Of a stretch of 6,459 nucleotides of DNA, positions 1 through 6,459 are shown piece after piece. How positions within the stretch are numbered: position 1 is the first letter of the stretch; every line of letters starts with the position of its first letter. The notes under the pieces are model-generated. The model was not told where the DNA came from. It made no database searches and saw nothing but the letters and a program-made list of their open reading frames with translations. The DNA is from an uncultured Alistipes sp. (GTDB lineage: Bacteria; Bacteroidota; Bacteroidia; Bacteroidales; Rikenellaceae). The DNA is taken from contig CAMWJM010000074.1 in the NCBI GenBank assembly GCA_947174575.1, positions 1 through 6,459 on the forward strand, written 5' to 3'. A program made the translations under genes and the position numbers.

Positions 1-51
1 GCCGTGCAGGCCGGCCCGATCCGTCTAATCGACAACATCCGCATCCGATAA
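1..51 (+). CDS. panC: PanC (pantothenate synthetase), C-terminal end only
   Basis: Frame 1 is open from the window edge and ends in TAA at 49-51. It encodes [16 protein letters not shown]. The RLIDN motif close to the C-terminus is characteristic of pantoate-beta-alanine ligase, which joins pantoate and beta-alanine using ATP in the cytoplasm. The next gene is panD, whose product makes beta-alanine, and this supports the call. The stop codon shares its last A with the panD ATG (TAATG), so the two are probably translationally coupled. Only 16 residues are visible, so the call rests on the motif and the neighbour. Confidence 0.8.
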   Translation, partial: AVQAGPIRLIDNIRIR

Positions 52-410
52 TGAAATTCCAGATCGAAGTCATCAAATCGAAGATCCACCGCGTGACGGT
101 CACCCAGGCCGACCTGAACTACGTGGGCAGCATCACCATCGACGAAGCGCTTTTAGAGGCGGCCAACATCATCGAAGGCGAGAAAGTCCAGATCATGGAC
201 ATCGACAACGGCGAACGCTTCGAGACCTATGTCATCAAAGGCCCGCGCGAAAGCGGCTGCATCTGCCTGAACGGCGCTGCGGCCCGCAAGGTGCAGGTGG
301 GCGACGTGGTGATCATCGCGTCGTATGCGTCGATGGACTTCGAAGAAGCCAAGCGATTCCGGCCGTGGATCGTATTCCCCGACACGGCGACCAACCGATT
401 GATTAAATAA
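51..410 (+). CDS. panD: Aspartate 1-decarboxylase (pyruvoyl-dependent)
   Basis: This enzyme decarboxylates L-aspartate to beta-alanine, the substrate of PanC, in the cytoplasmic pantothenate and CoA pathway. The 119-residue product is a little shorter than E. coli PanD (126). The self-cleavage site is Gly26-Ser27 in NYVGSITID; Ser27 would become the pyruvoyl group. Counterparts of the E. coli active-site residues are visible: Lys11, His13 and Arg14 in SKIHRV, and Arg56 and Tyr60 in NGERFETY. The conserved [13 protein letters not shown] and [14 protein letters not shown] stretches follow. The ATG at 51 overlaps the panC stop by one base and gives a two-residue N-terminal extension relative to E. 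coli, as in Bacteroides-type PanD. No Shine-Dalgarno is visible, so translation probably relies on coupling. The family assignment is secure. Confidence 0.97.
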   Translation: MKFQIEVIKSKIHRVTVTQADLNYVGSITIDEALLEAANIIEGEKVQIMDIDNGERFETYVIKGPRESGCICLNGAAARKVQVGDVVIIASYASMDFEEAKRFRPWIVFPDTATNRLIK

Positions 411-416
411 TCTGCC

Positions 417-929
417 GTGGACGTACTGCTGGCTCTGCTCGCCCTCGTACTGTCGGGGCTCGGCATCGTAGGCTGCATCGTGCCGGTGCTGCCGGGCGTG
501 GTGTTGAGCTATGCGGGGCTGCTCTGCGCCTGGGGCGCCTCCTACTCGCAGATTTCGGGCACGACGCTCTGGCTCTGGCTGGCGCTCACGGCAGCGGTTT
601 CGGTGGCCGACTACTTCCTGCCGGCCTGGATGACGCGCCGCTTCGGCGGCTCGCGCGCCGGGGCCATAGGCGCCACGATCGGAGTATTCGCCGGATTCAT
701 CTTCTTTCCGCCCTGGGGCATAGTCGTCGGCCCGATCGCGGGAGCGATAGCCGGAGAACTGCTCCACGACAGCTCCGATTCGGCGAAAGCCGTCCGTGTG
801 GGCTTCGGCTCGTTCCTGGCGTTCATCGTGGGCACGGGTCTCAAGCTCACAGCATGTCTCTACATGCTGGTGCTGGTACTCGCCGACATCTGGGCACCGC
901 TCAAAGAGTGGGGCGCGACGATCTTCTGA
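417..929 (+). CDS. DUF456 family membrane protein
   Basis: This is a 170-residue, very hydrophobic protein of unknown function. It begins with a hydrophobic segment (about residues 3-38) containing the turn GCIVPVLPG, followed by a second membrane stretch (about 48-70). The DUF456 hallmark comes next: a glycine-rich region at about 82-114, GAIGATIGVFAGF then FFPPWG then GPIAGAIAGE. A last hydrophobic segment spans about 128-158. The start is GTG at 417, six bases after panD, and no ATG lies upstream in the frame. No ribosome binding site is evident, so read-through from the panC-panD transcript and coupling are likely. The gene ends just before a hairpin that closes the transcription unit. 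Membership in DUF456 is from recognition of the glycine-rich pattern. No function in pantothenate metabolism can be inferred beyond position. Confidence 0.85.
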   Translation: MDVLLALLALVLSGLGIVGCIVPVLPGVVLSYAGLLCAWGASYSQISGTTLWLWLALTAAVSVADYFLPAWMTRRFGGSRAGAIGATIGVFAGFIFFPPWGIVVGPIAGAIAGELLHDSSDSAKAVRVGFGSFLAFIVGTGLKLTACLYMLVLVLADIWAPLKEWGATIF

Positions 930-950
930 TACCCGACACACATCCTAACG

Positions 951-982
951 TAATCGCCGACCTTGTGAAAGGTCGGCGATTA
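951..982. terminator. Perfect inverted repeat between convergent genes, probable bidirectional terminator
   Basis: Left arm TAATCGCCGACCTT (951-964) and right arm AAGGTCGGCGATTA (969-982) pair without mismatch over 14 bp around the loop GTGA. It lies 21 nt past the DUF456 stop and 55 nt past the ahcY stop, where a shared terminator of convergent units is expected. Neither flank carries a long T-run: the + side continues ACATATAAAT and the - side CGTTAGGATG. Either termination is assisted or the hairpin mainly protects 3' ends. In the + transcript the loop GUGA fits the GNRA tetraloop pattern. Confidence 0.8.
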
Positions 983-1037
983 ACATATAAATACGCCCAT
1001 ACCCGGAGCGCTTTCGACACGGTCTTGACCGCCCGGT

Positions 1038-2813
1038 TCAGTATCTGTAGTGGTCGGTCTTGAACGGGCCGTCGACCGACACGCCGATGTAATCGGCCTG
1101 CTTGGGAGTCAAGTGCGTCAACTCGACGCCCAAATTGTCCAGATGAAGCCGGGCGACCTCCTCGTCGAGGTGCTTGGGCAAGCGGTAGACGCCGACCTCC
1201 AAAGGCTTCTGCCACAATTCGATCTGCGCCAGACACTGGTTGGTGAACGAGTTGGACATGACGAACGACGGATGCCCCGTGGCGCACCCGAGGTTGACCA
1301 GACGCCCCTCGGCCAGAATGAAGATCGAATGGCCGTCGGCGAACGTATACTTGTCGACCTGGGGCTTGATGTTGGTTTTCGCGGCACCCGACTTTTCGAG
1401 GCGCGCCATTTGGATTTCGTTGTCGAAATGACCGATGTTGCAGACGATCGCCTGGTCGCGCATGCGCTCCATGTGCTCCAGAGTGATGATGTCGCAATTG
1501 CCCGTGCAGGTCACGAAGATGTTGCCCTCGGCCAGCGCGCTTTCGACGGTCTTGACCTCGAAACCCTCCATAGCGGCCTGCAAGGCGCATATGGGGTCGA
1601 TTTCCGTGACGATGACCCGCGCTCCGTACGAGCGCATCGAGCGAGCGCAGCCCTTGCCCACGTCACCATAGCCGCACACGACCGCCACCTTGCCGGCGAT
1701 CATCACGTCGGTGGCGCGCTTGATGCCGTCGGCCAGCGATTCGCGGCAGCCGTAGAGGTTGTCGAACTTCGACTTGGTGCACGAATCGTTGACGTTGATC
1801 GCCGGCACGAGCAATTCGCCCTCCTCCAGCATGCGGTAGAGCCGGTGCACGCCGGTGGTGGTCTCCTCGCTCACGCCGCGCCACTCGGCCACGGTGCGGT
1901 GCCACTTGTCGCCGTCCTCGGACAGCAGCTGCCGCAGCGTGTCGAGGATCACCTCCTCCTCGTAGGACGAGGGAGCGACGTCGAGCGTCGAAGCGTCGTT
2001 CTCGGCCTTATAACCCTTGTGGATCAACAACGTGGCATCGCCGCCGTCGTCGACGATCAACTGCGGCCCCTTGCCGCCGGGAAACGAGAGCGCCATGGCG
2101 GTGCACCACCAGTATTCGGGCAGCGTCTCGCCTTTCCATGCGAAGACCGGCACGCCGGCAGCAGCGATCGCGGCGGCGGCATGATCCTGCGTCGAGAAGA
2201 TGTTGCACGAGCACCAGCGCACCTCGGCGCCCAGCTCCACCAGCGTCTCGATCAGAACGGCGGTCTGGATGGTCATGTGCAACGACCCCATGACGCGCAC
2301 CCCTTTCAGCGGTTTCTGCGGGCCGTATTTGCGCCGCACGGCCATAAGACCGGGCATTTCGAACTCGGAAATCTCGATCTCCTTGCGACCCCATTCGGCC
2401 AGCGACATGTCGGCGACCTTGTAGGGCAAAGTAGTGTCCAAAAACATAACGAAGCTATTTTTTATTGTCTCCTTGTCTCTCTCGATCTGCTCGCGCAGCT
2501 CCCCGACGGAGGCGAAATGCCGCTCGTCACGGATTTTCCGCACCAACTCCACGACCAGACGCTGCCCGTAGAGCGAACCCTCGAACCCGAAGATGTGGGT
2601 TTCGAGACGCCGCACCCCGCCGCCTACCGAAGGATTGCACCCCAGGTTGGACATGGCCTCGTACCACACGCCGCCGACCTCGGCCCGCGAAGCATAGACC
2701 CCGTCCTCGGCACGCGACACCCCGTCGACGGCGAGGTTGGCGGTCGGGAACCCCAACTGCCGCCCGAGCTGCCGCCCAGGCTCGACCACCCCTTCGAAAC
2801 GCACCGGCTTCAT
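1038..2813 (-). CDS. ahcY: Riboflavin kinase domain fused in frame to S-adenosylhomocysteine hydrolase
   Basis: The open frame encodes 591 residues with two unrelated parts. Residues 1-121 match the riboflavin kinase half of RibF (riboflavin + ATP to FMN): [10 protein letters not shown] (PTAN at 23-26, the nucleotide/Mg site), GVY at 38-40, [18 protein letters not shown] with Glu71 as the likely catalytic base, SLYG, and KIRDE...F...QIERD. The FMN adenylyltransferase half of normal RibF is absent. Residues 123-591 are a full-length AhcY (469 aa), which cleaves S-adenosylhomocysteine to adenosine and homocysteine with bound NAD. It shows GSLHMTIQT (His179), [16 protein letters not shown] (256-261), [13 protein letters not shown], the NAD-binding GYGDVGKG (381-388) and the C-terminal KTDHYRY. 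The ATG at 2813 overlaps the stop of the permease gene (TGATG). An internal ATG at 2445-2447 could start AhcY alone. Both domain calls are secure; whether one polypeptide is made is not. Confidence 0.9.
   Translation of the reverse strand: MKPVRFEGVVEPGRQLGRQLGFPTANLAVDGVSRAEDGVYASRAEVGGVWYEAMSNLGCNPSVGGGVRRLETHIFGFEGSLYGQRLVVELVRKIRDERHFASVGELREQIERDKETIKNSFVMFLDTTLPYKVADMSLAEWGRKEIEISEFEMPGLMAVRRKYGPQKPLKGVRVMGSLHMTIQTAVLIETLVELGAEVRWCSCNIFSTQDHAAAAIAAAGVPVFAWKGETLPEYWWCTAMALSFPGGKGPQLIVDDGGDATLLIHKGYKAENDASTLDVAPSSYEEEVILDTLRQLLSEDGDKWHRTVAEWRGVSEETTTGVHRLYRMLEEGELLVPAINVNDSCTKSKFDNLYGCRESLADGIKRATDVMIAGKVAVVCGYGDVGKGCARSMRSYGARVIVTEIDPICALQAAMEGFEVKTVESALAEGNIFVTCTGNCDIITLEHMERMRDQAIVCNIGHFDNEIQMARLEKSGAAKTNIKPQVDKYTFADGHSIFILAEGRLVNLGCATGHPSFVMSNSFTNQCLAQIELWQKPLEVGVYRLPKHLDEEVARLHLDNLGVELTHLTPKQADYIGVSVDGPFKTDHYRY
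2445..2474 (-). promoter_or_regulatory. Riboflavin kinase/AhcY junction with A6 tract and candidate internal AhcY start
   Basis: Read on the - strand, this stretch runs AAGGAG (2474-2469), ACAAT, six A (2463-2458), TAGCTTCGTT, then ATG (2447-2445). It is clearly AT-richer than its surroundings and resembles the A-rich leaders before Bacteroidetes start codons. Both other frames stop here: TAA starts just before the A-run and TAG just after it. Adding one A to the run would end the kinase as DKETIKK-stop and leave a 7-nt gap to the AhcY ATG. The AAGGAG is 21 nt from that ATG, too far to act as a normal Shine-Dalgarno. A separate AhcY start here is an inference. Confidence 0.5.
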
Positions 2814-3919
2814 CAGATTTTATCGGTCAGACGCCGCACCAACGCGAACTGGGAGAAGAACTCCTTGGCGAAGACGCGCAACACGGTATACGAAGGAATG
2901 GCCAGCAGCATACCCAGAATCCCGGCGAACGAGCCGGCCACGAGGATAACCAAAAAGATTTCGAGCGGATGAGCCTTGACCCGCTCGGAATAGAGCGCGG
3001 GTTGCAGGACGAAATCATCCAACCCCTTGAGCACCAGCAGCACCACGGCGATGACGATCGCCGTATGGCCGACGGTCATTCCCTCGATGGGCGTCAGAAC
3101 TCCCACGAGCACGGCGATCACGCCCCCGATCAACGGGCCGGCATAGGGCACGACATTCATCACGCCCATGACCAGACCGATGAAAAAGGCGTCGGCGGCT
3201 TGCATGCCGAAGAGCATCATCGCCGCCGAGACGGCGAACAGCAACAACAGACTCTCGGCGAGGATGCCGGTGAAATAACGCCCGAGCAGCACGGTCACGG
3301 AGTCCAGCGCCCGGGTGATGTTGTCGCGATAGCGCTCGGGAAAGAGCGCCGTGACCATGGTATAGAAAAGGTCGTCCTCCTTGAGAAAAAAGAACGTGAT
3401 GAACGAAACGGAAAAGACGGCGATCACCGACGAAAAGACCATGCCGACGACCGACGAGAACAACGAATTGAGCGAATCGAAGTCGACGAGCCGCCGCAAC
3501 GCTGCGGTCAGCTCCTCGGACAAGGAAAACGAACTCTCGGGCAGTGCGAACAACTGCTGCACATCGTGCTGCATCCGAGCGACGGGGTCGCCGATGCTGC
3601 TGACGACGGCGCCGAAGTCGACGCCGGCCAACTGGTTGATCTTGTGGAAAACCAGCGGCACGAACAACGCGCACAACACGGCGACGACCGTCCAGATGAC
3701 GCCCAGCGTGAGCAGTGCGGCGATCGAGCGCGGCACGCGCCACCCGCGCACCCGCAAGGCTGCAAGGCGCTTGACCAAGGGACGCCCCACGACGGCCAGC
3801 ACCGCCGAGACGAGGATGTAGACGACGATCGCCGAGAAATACCACACCAAAAAGAGCACCGCCGCGACGACGAGCGCCCCGACAAGAAATTTCAGCACGG
3901 TTTGCGAGGTCGCGATCAT
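2813..3919 (-). CDS. AI-2E family transporter (PerM/TqsA-like permease)
   Basis: This is a 368-residue polytopic inner-membrane protein of usual length for the family. It starts with two adjacent membrane segments (about 8-45), then a third at about 66-92. A mostly soluble stretch (about 93-150) precedes a hydrophobic hairpin at about 155-179. The C-terminal half holds membrane segments at about 218-238, 243-275, 285-298 and 319-350. Family signatures are [12 protein letters not shown] (255-266) and LDDFVLQP...V..HP (300-318). TqsA in E. coli is reported to export autoinducer-2, but most members have other or unknown substrates, some acting as Na+/H+ antiporters, so no substrate is assigned. 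The ATG overlaps the psd stop by four bases (ATGA at 3919-3916), and the TGA stop overlaps the next ATG by one base, so coupling on both sides is likely. Confidence 0.92.
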   Translation of the reverse strand: MIATSQTVLKFLVGALVVAAVLFLVWYFSAIVVYILVSAVLAVVGRPLVKRLAALRVRGWRVPRSIAALLTLGVIWTVVAVLCALFVPLVFHKINQLAGVDFGAVVSSIGDPVARMQHDVQQLFALPESSFSLSEELTAALRRLVDFDSLNSLFSSVVGMVFSSVIAVFSVSFITFFFLKEDDLFYTMVTALFPERYRDNITRALDSVTVLLGRYFTGILAESLLLLFAVSAAMMLFGMQAADAFFIGLVMGVMNVVPYAGPLIGGVIAVLVGVLTPIEGMTVGHTAIVIAVVLLVLKGLDDFVLQPALYSERVKAHPLEIFLVILVAGSFAGILGMLLAIPSYTVLRVFAKEFFSQFALVRRLTDKI

Positions 3920-4596
3920 GCCTCCGCTTTTTTGGGCAACCGTGCGATAGGGGTCTGCGAGCCGACCGTGGGGTCGCCCAGTTCGACCAGCAATTCGCTA
4001 TCCTTGGGGACGAGCACGTCGACCCGCGAACCGAACTTGATGAATCCGCAGGGGCTGTTCTGCTCGACGGCCTTCCCCTCCTCCATGTAAGAGACGATGC
4101 GGCGGGCTATGAGACCCGCGACCTGTCGGAAGAGGACTTTATGCCCCGAAGCCATGCGCACGACCGTAGTAGTGCGCTCGTTCTCGGTCGAGGACTTGGG
4201 ATGCCACGCCACCAGAAAGCGGCCCGGATGATACTTGTAGTACTCCACCTCACCGCCCACGGGCACCCAGTTCATGTGGACATTGGTGATGGACATGAAA
4301 ATCGAAATCTGCAACATCTCCTCGTGCAGATATTCGTTCTCCCGCACGACCTCGGTCACCACGACCCGCCCGTCGCAGGGGGCGAAGACCAAATCGGCAT
4401 CGTGGATGCGCACGCGCCGCGGCTCGCGGAAAAAGGCTACGATGAAGAACCAGAACAGCAGCAGGAACCCGGTGCTGGCCCAGATGAGCGTGGTGTTCGA
4501 ATCGCTGACCAGCAACCAGTAGAACAACCACCAGATCAGCGCGCAGCCCAAGCCCGAGAAACAGATGATCTTGTAACCCTCCTTATTTATTTTCAT
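3916..4596 (-). CDS. psd: Phosphatidylserine decarboxylase, short (PSD-A) type
   Basis: This enzyme converts phosphatidylserine to phosphatidylethanolamine at the inner membrane. The 226-residue product is the short form found in many Bacteroidetes and alphaproteobacteria. Two N-terminal membrane segments (about 10-30 and 36-56) are followed by the FFREPRR boundary and the catalytic domain. APCDGRV (Asp75) and TNVHMN (His107) contain likely catalytic residues. KFGSRVD holds the self-cleavage pair Gly189-Ser190, where Ser190 becomes the pyruvoyl cofactor; the FGS form is typical of this class, against LGST in E. coli. The ATG at 4596 begins MKINKEG, matching the family N-terminus. The AAGGAGG just inside the gene encodes these residues and is not a ribosome site. 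It lies 19 nt after cdsA. Phosphatidylserine synthase (PssA), which makes its substrate, is not in the window. Confidence 0.95.
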   Translation of the reverse strand: MKINKEGYKIICFSGLGCALIWWLFYWLLVSDSNTTLIWASTGFLLLFWFFIVAFFREPRRVRIHDADLVFAPCDGRVVVTEVVRENEYLHEEMLQISIFMSITNVHMNWVPVGGEVEYYKYHPGRFLVAWHPKSSTENERTTTVVRMASGHKVLFRQVAGLIARRIVSYMEEGKAVEQNSPCGFIKFGSRVDVLVPKDSELLVELGDPTVGSQTPIARLPKKAEA

Positions 4597-4615
4597 GGGT
4601 AGTCGGAATTTGCAG

Positions 4616-5470
4616 TTACATCACGAAAAGCATATACACGAAGACGAAAGGCGCCGAGAGCAGCAAGGCGTCGAAGCGGTCGAGCACGCCCCCGTGCCCG
4701 GGAATCGAGCGGCCCGAATCCTTGACCCCGGCAGCCCGCTTGAACATCGACTCGGCCAGATCGCCCAGCACGCCGGCTATGGCGGCGACCAGCGCCAGAC
4801 CACCCCAGACACAGAGGCTGTCGTCCAGCAACCGGGCGGCGATAACCCCGGCTGCGATGGCCCCCGCGAGACCGCCGAAAAAGCCCTCCCACGACTTCTT
4901 GGGCGACAACCGCTCGCAGAGCCGATGCTTCCCGAACGCCATGCCCACCAGGTAGGCGAAAACGTCGTTGGCCCAGATGATGCAGAGGTAGGCGATGACG
5001 ATCCAGGGATTCCACGCCCAGTCGGCGCTGCCGATCAAAGGCACATAGCACAGCAACGACACGGGCAGCGCGACATAGCAGATGCCCGCCAAAGTGGTGC
5101 CCACAGCGGCGATGGGATCGGCATTCTTGCGGAACAGCTCGCAGACGAACATGCCGCAAACCGACAGCAGCAAAAACGCCAGGCCCGCGCCGAACCAATG
5201 CCGGGCGCTGCCCAGAATGAGGATATCCTCCGAAACGAAAGCGAAATTCGACAGCAAGAGCACCAGCCCGGCGATCGTACCGATCACCCGCTGCGGCCGT
5301 GCGCCGCATGCCGCGGCCAAGGCATAGAATTCGGCGAGGCCGCCCACGAGCAACAGCGCGAGCAAAGCGCCGAAACTCCATTGCGACCACAGAGTCGCGC
5401 CCACGACGAGCACGACCAGCACCAAGCCGCTCAACGTGCGCACTACAAGATTTTTCATTTTATCATTCAT
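4616..5470 (-). CDS. cdsA: Phosphatidate cytidylyltransferase (CDP-diglyceride synthase)
   Basis: This integral inner-membrane enzyme makes CDP-diacylglycerol from phosphatidate and CTP, the precursor of all phosphoglycerolipids. The 284-residue protein is of normal family length and is mostly membrane segments. The diagnostic CTP-transferase signature is complete near the C-terminus (about 241-267): SMFKRAAGVKDSG, then IPGHGGVLDRFD. The conserved SPKKSWEG loop is at about 189-196, preceded by IIWANDVFAYLVG. The chosen ATG at 5470 gives MNDKMKNL; the ATG four codons on (MKNL) is an equally reasonable start and neither has a Shine-Dalgarno. It follows ftsH by 32 nt and precedes psd by 19 nt. 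An ftsH-cdsA order is familiar in Bacteroidetes. With psd, it forms a lipid-synthesis pair within the operon. Confidence 0.96.
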   Translation of the reverse strand: MNDKMKNLVVRTLSGLVLVVLVVGATLWSQWSFGALLALLLVGGLAEFYALAAACGARPQRVIGTIAGLVLLLSNFAFVSEDILILGSARHWFGAGLAFLLLSVCGMFVCELFRKNADPIAAVGTTLAGICYVALPVSLLCYVPLIGSADWAWNPWIVIAYLCIIWANDVFAYLVGMAFGKHRLCERLSPKKSWEGFFGGLAGAIAAGVIAARLLDDSLCVWGGLALVAAIAGVLGDLAESMFKRAAGVKDSGRSIPGHGGVLDRFDALLLSAPFVFVYMLFVM

Positions 5471-5502
5471 CGGTTCGAGTCAGGTCGGGGTTCAAACGGG
5501 AT

Positions 5503-6459
5503 TCATTCGGCAGGAGGCGTCTGTCCGGATTTGCGCGGACGTCGCGCGCCCTCGGGTTTCTCGGCCGCAGCACGCCGCCGGGTCGGTTTTGCGGCGGTAT
5601 CCGCCGCAGCCTTGCGGGACGACGGCTTGCGAGCAGCAGCAGTCGCAGACCGCTTGCGGGTAGCGCCGGCGGCAGTCGATCGCCCGACTTTCGGAGACTT
5701 CGAAGTCTTCGAGGATTTAGCCAGTTTTTCGACCTCTGCGGACTGCACCGTTCCCCGCGGCTTCCTGCCGCGTTTCGGGGCAGCGGCTTTTTCCGCCGCT
5801 TCGCGCTCGATATCTTTCTTGCGCTTGCCGAAAATACGCTCGACATCCTCGGTGAAGACCACCTCGCGCGCGAGCAACAGCTCGGCCAGCTCCTTCAGCC
5901 CTGCGGCATGCGTGCGCAACACCTCCTCGGCCATGGCATAGGCCCGGTCGACGAGCGAGCGAGCCTCGGTGTCGATCCGTTGGGCCGTCAATTCGGAATA
6001 GGGCTTGGTGAGCGCCATATCGCTCTGGCCGGTCGAGTCGTAGAACGAGAGGTTGCCGACCTGCTCGCTCATGCCGTAATAGGCGACCATCGCATAGGCC
6101 TGCTTGGTGGCCCGCTCCAGGTCGTTGAGCGCTCCGGTGGAGAGCTGCCCGAACGCAAGCTGCTCCGAGACGCGTCCGCCGAGCGTGGCGGCCAGCTCGT
6201 CCATCAACTGCTCGCGCGTGGTGATCTGCCGCTCCTCGGGCAGATACCAAGCAGCACCCAGCGCCTTGCCGCGCGGGATGATCGTGACCTTGATGAGCGG
6301 ACTGGCGTTTTCCAAAATCCAGCTCACCGTCGCATGCCCCGCCTCGTGGTAGGCGATCACGCGCTTCTCGCTGTCGGTGATGATCTTGTTCTTGCGTTCC
6401 AGACCGCCGACGATGCGGTCGATAGCGGCCAGGAAATCCTCCTTGGCGATATGCTTCTT
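5503..6459 (-). CDS. ftsH: ATP-dependent zinc metalloprotease FtsH, C-terminal part (5' end outside window)
   Basis: The frame is open to the window edge (KKHIAKEDFLAAIDRIVGG...), so 318 C-terminal residues are present. The AAA+ ATPase core and the N-terminal membrane anchors lie outside. The zinc site HEAGH is at residues 38-42 of this fragment (about 6334-6348), with the third ligand probably Asp113 in STGALNDLER. PRGKALGAAWYLPEERQ and TKPYSELTAQRIDTE are typical FtsH protease-domain stretches. The domain ends near TEDVERIFGKR (about 203-213). After this comes a basic tail of about 105 residues (see the separate entry). FtsH degrades misfolded membrane proteins and selected soluble ones at the inner membrane. 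The GTG at 6360 is an internal valine (RVIAYHEAGH), not a start. It heads the visible part of a probable operon with cdsA and psd. Confidence 0.97.
   Translation of the reverse strand, partial: KKHIAKEDFLAAIDRIVGGLERKNKIITDSEKRVIAYHEAGHATVSWILENASPLIKVTIIPRGKALGAAWYLPEERQITTREQLMDELAATLGGRVSEQLAFGQLSTGALNDLERATKQAYAMVAYYGMSEQVGNLSFYDSTGQSDMALTKPYSELTAQRIDTEARSLVDRAYAMAEEVLRTHAAGLKELAELLLAREVVFTEDVERIFGKRKKDIEREAAEKAAAPKRGRKPRGTVQSAEVEKLAKSSKTSKSPKVGRSTAAGATRKRSATAAARKPSSRKAAADTAAKPTRRRAAAEKPEGARRPRKSGQTPPAE
5506..5820 (-). other. Basic, low-complexity, histone-H1-like C-terminal tail of FtsH
   Basis: The last 105 or so codons of ftsH, after FGKR, encode a sequence dominated by Ala, Lys, Arg, Ser, Thr and Pro. 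It has about 31 Lys/Arg against about 10 Asp/Glu and no aromatic residues. Short blocks such as KRGRKPRG, TRKRSATAAARK, SSRKAAA and TRRRAAAEK recur in loose form. It is in frame with the protease domain and ends in a normal TGA (TPPAE-stop). The composition resembles H1-like and other nucleic-acid-binding tails and predicts disorder. The first ten or so residues (KKDIEREAAEK) may continue as a helix. No function can be assigned from sequence. Confidence 0.8.

Noticed and set aside
1020..1031. Short inverted repeat CGGTCTTGACCG after the ahcY stop
   Set aside because: Arms of only five bases with a two-base centre are too short to fold stably; easily chance in GC-rich DNA.
2448..2455. TAGCTTCG resembling the Bacteroidetes -7 element TAnnTTTG before AhcY
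   Set aside because: It has one mismatch, lies directly against the ATG, and shows no TTTG-type -33 element at the right distance.
2469..2474. AAGGAG on the - strand as Shine-Dalgarno for an internal AhcY start
   Set aside because: It is 21 nt from the ATG, far beyond normal spacing; it encodes KE of the kinase C-terminus, and this group rarely uses Shine-Dalgarno sequences.
1050..2972. Long + strand open frame of 640 codons opposite the kinase-AhcY gene
   Set aside because: It runs antisense to a gene full of conserved motifs, shows no recognisable domain, and is rich in Arg, His, Asp and Gly as expected of a GC-rich shadow frame.
2465..4090. Long + strand open frame of 541 codons opposite the permease and psd
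   Set aside because: The translation is dominated by Arg, His, Asp and Gln with no hydrophobic core or motif; the opposite strand carries clear AI-2E and Psd family signatures.
4576..4582. AAGGAGG on the - strand near the psd start, as a ribosome binding site for a later start
   Set aside because: No start codon follows at a suitable distance, and it encodes the conserved KEG of the Psd N-terminus.
4595..5941. + strand open frame of 448 codons opposite cdsA and ftsH
   Set aside because: It is a shadow of two strongly supported genes and has a low-complexity composition.

Overview
The window looks like chromosomal core DNA from a GC-rich member of the Bacteroidales. The FtsH, PanD, AhcY and short-form phosphatidylserine decarboxylase sequences all have a Bacteroidetes flavour. 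Start codons are generally not preceded by Shine-Dalgarno sequences, as is usual in that phylum, and the base composition is well above half GC by eye. An Alistipes-like (Rikenellaceae) source fits best. That is an inference from remembered protein sequences, not a database result. No mobile element, CRISPR array, tRNA or rRNA was seen.

Left arm, + strand (1-929): the last codons of panC overlap panD by one base, and panD is followed six bases later by a DUF456 membrane protein. PanC and PanD both belong to pantothenate (coenzyme A) synthesis. A perfect 14-bp inverted repeat (951-982) separates this rightward unit from the leftward unit that converges on it.

Right arm, - strand, read from 6459 down to 1038: the 3' part of ftsH, then cdsA, psd, an AI-2E-family permease gene, and an ORF that encodes a riboflavin kinase domain continuous with S-adenosylhomocysteine hydrolase (AhcY). 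Spacing is tight (32 nt, 19 nt, a 4-nt overlap, then a 1-nt overlap), so these five genes probably form one operon. CdsA and Psd supply the CDP-diacylglycerol and phosphatidylethanolamine steps of phospholipid synthesis. FtsH provides membrane protein quality control. AhcY clears the by-product of SAM-dependent methylation.

The most notable features are: (i) the in-frame joining of a stand-alone riboflavin kinase domain, lacking the usual FAD synthetase half of RibF, to a complete AhcY; (ii) the joint itself, which lies on an AT-rich, leader-like patch with an A6 run where one extra A would separate the two genes cleanly; and (iii) a strongly basic, Ala/Lys/Arg-rich, histone-H1-like tail of about 105 residues on FtsH.
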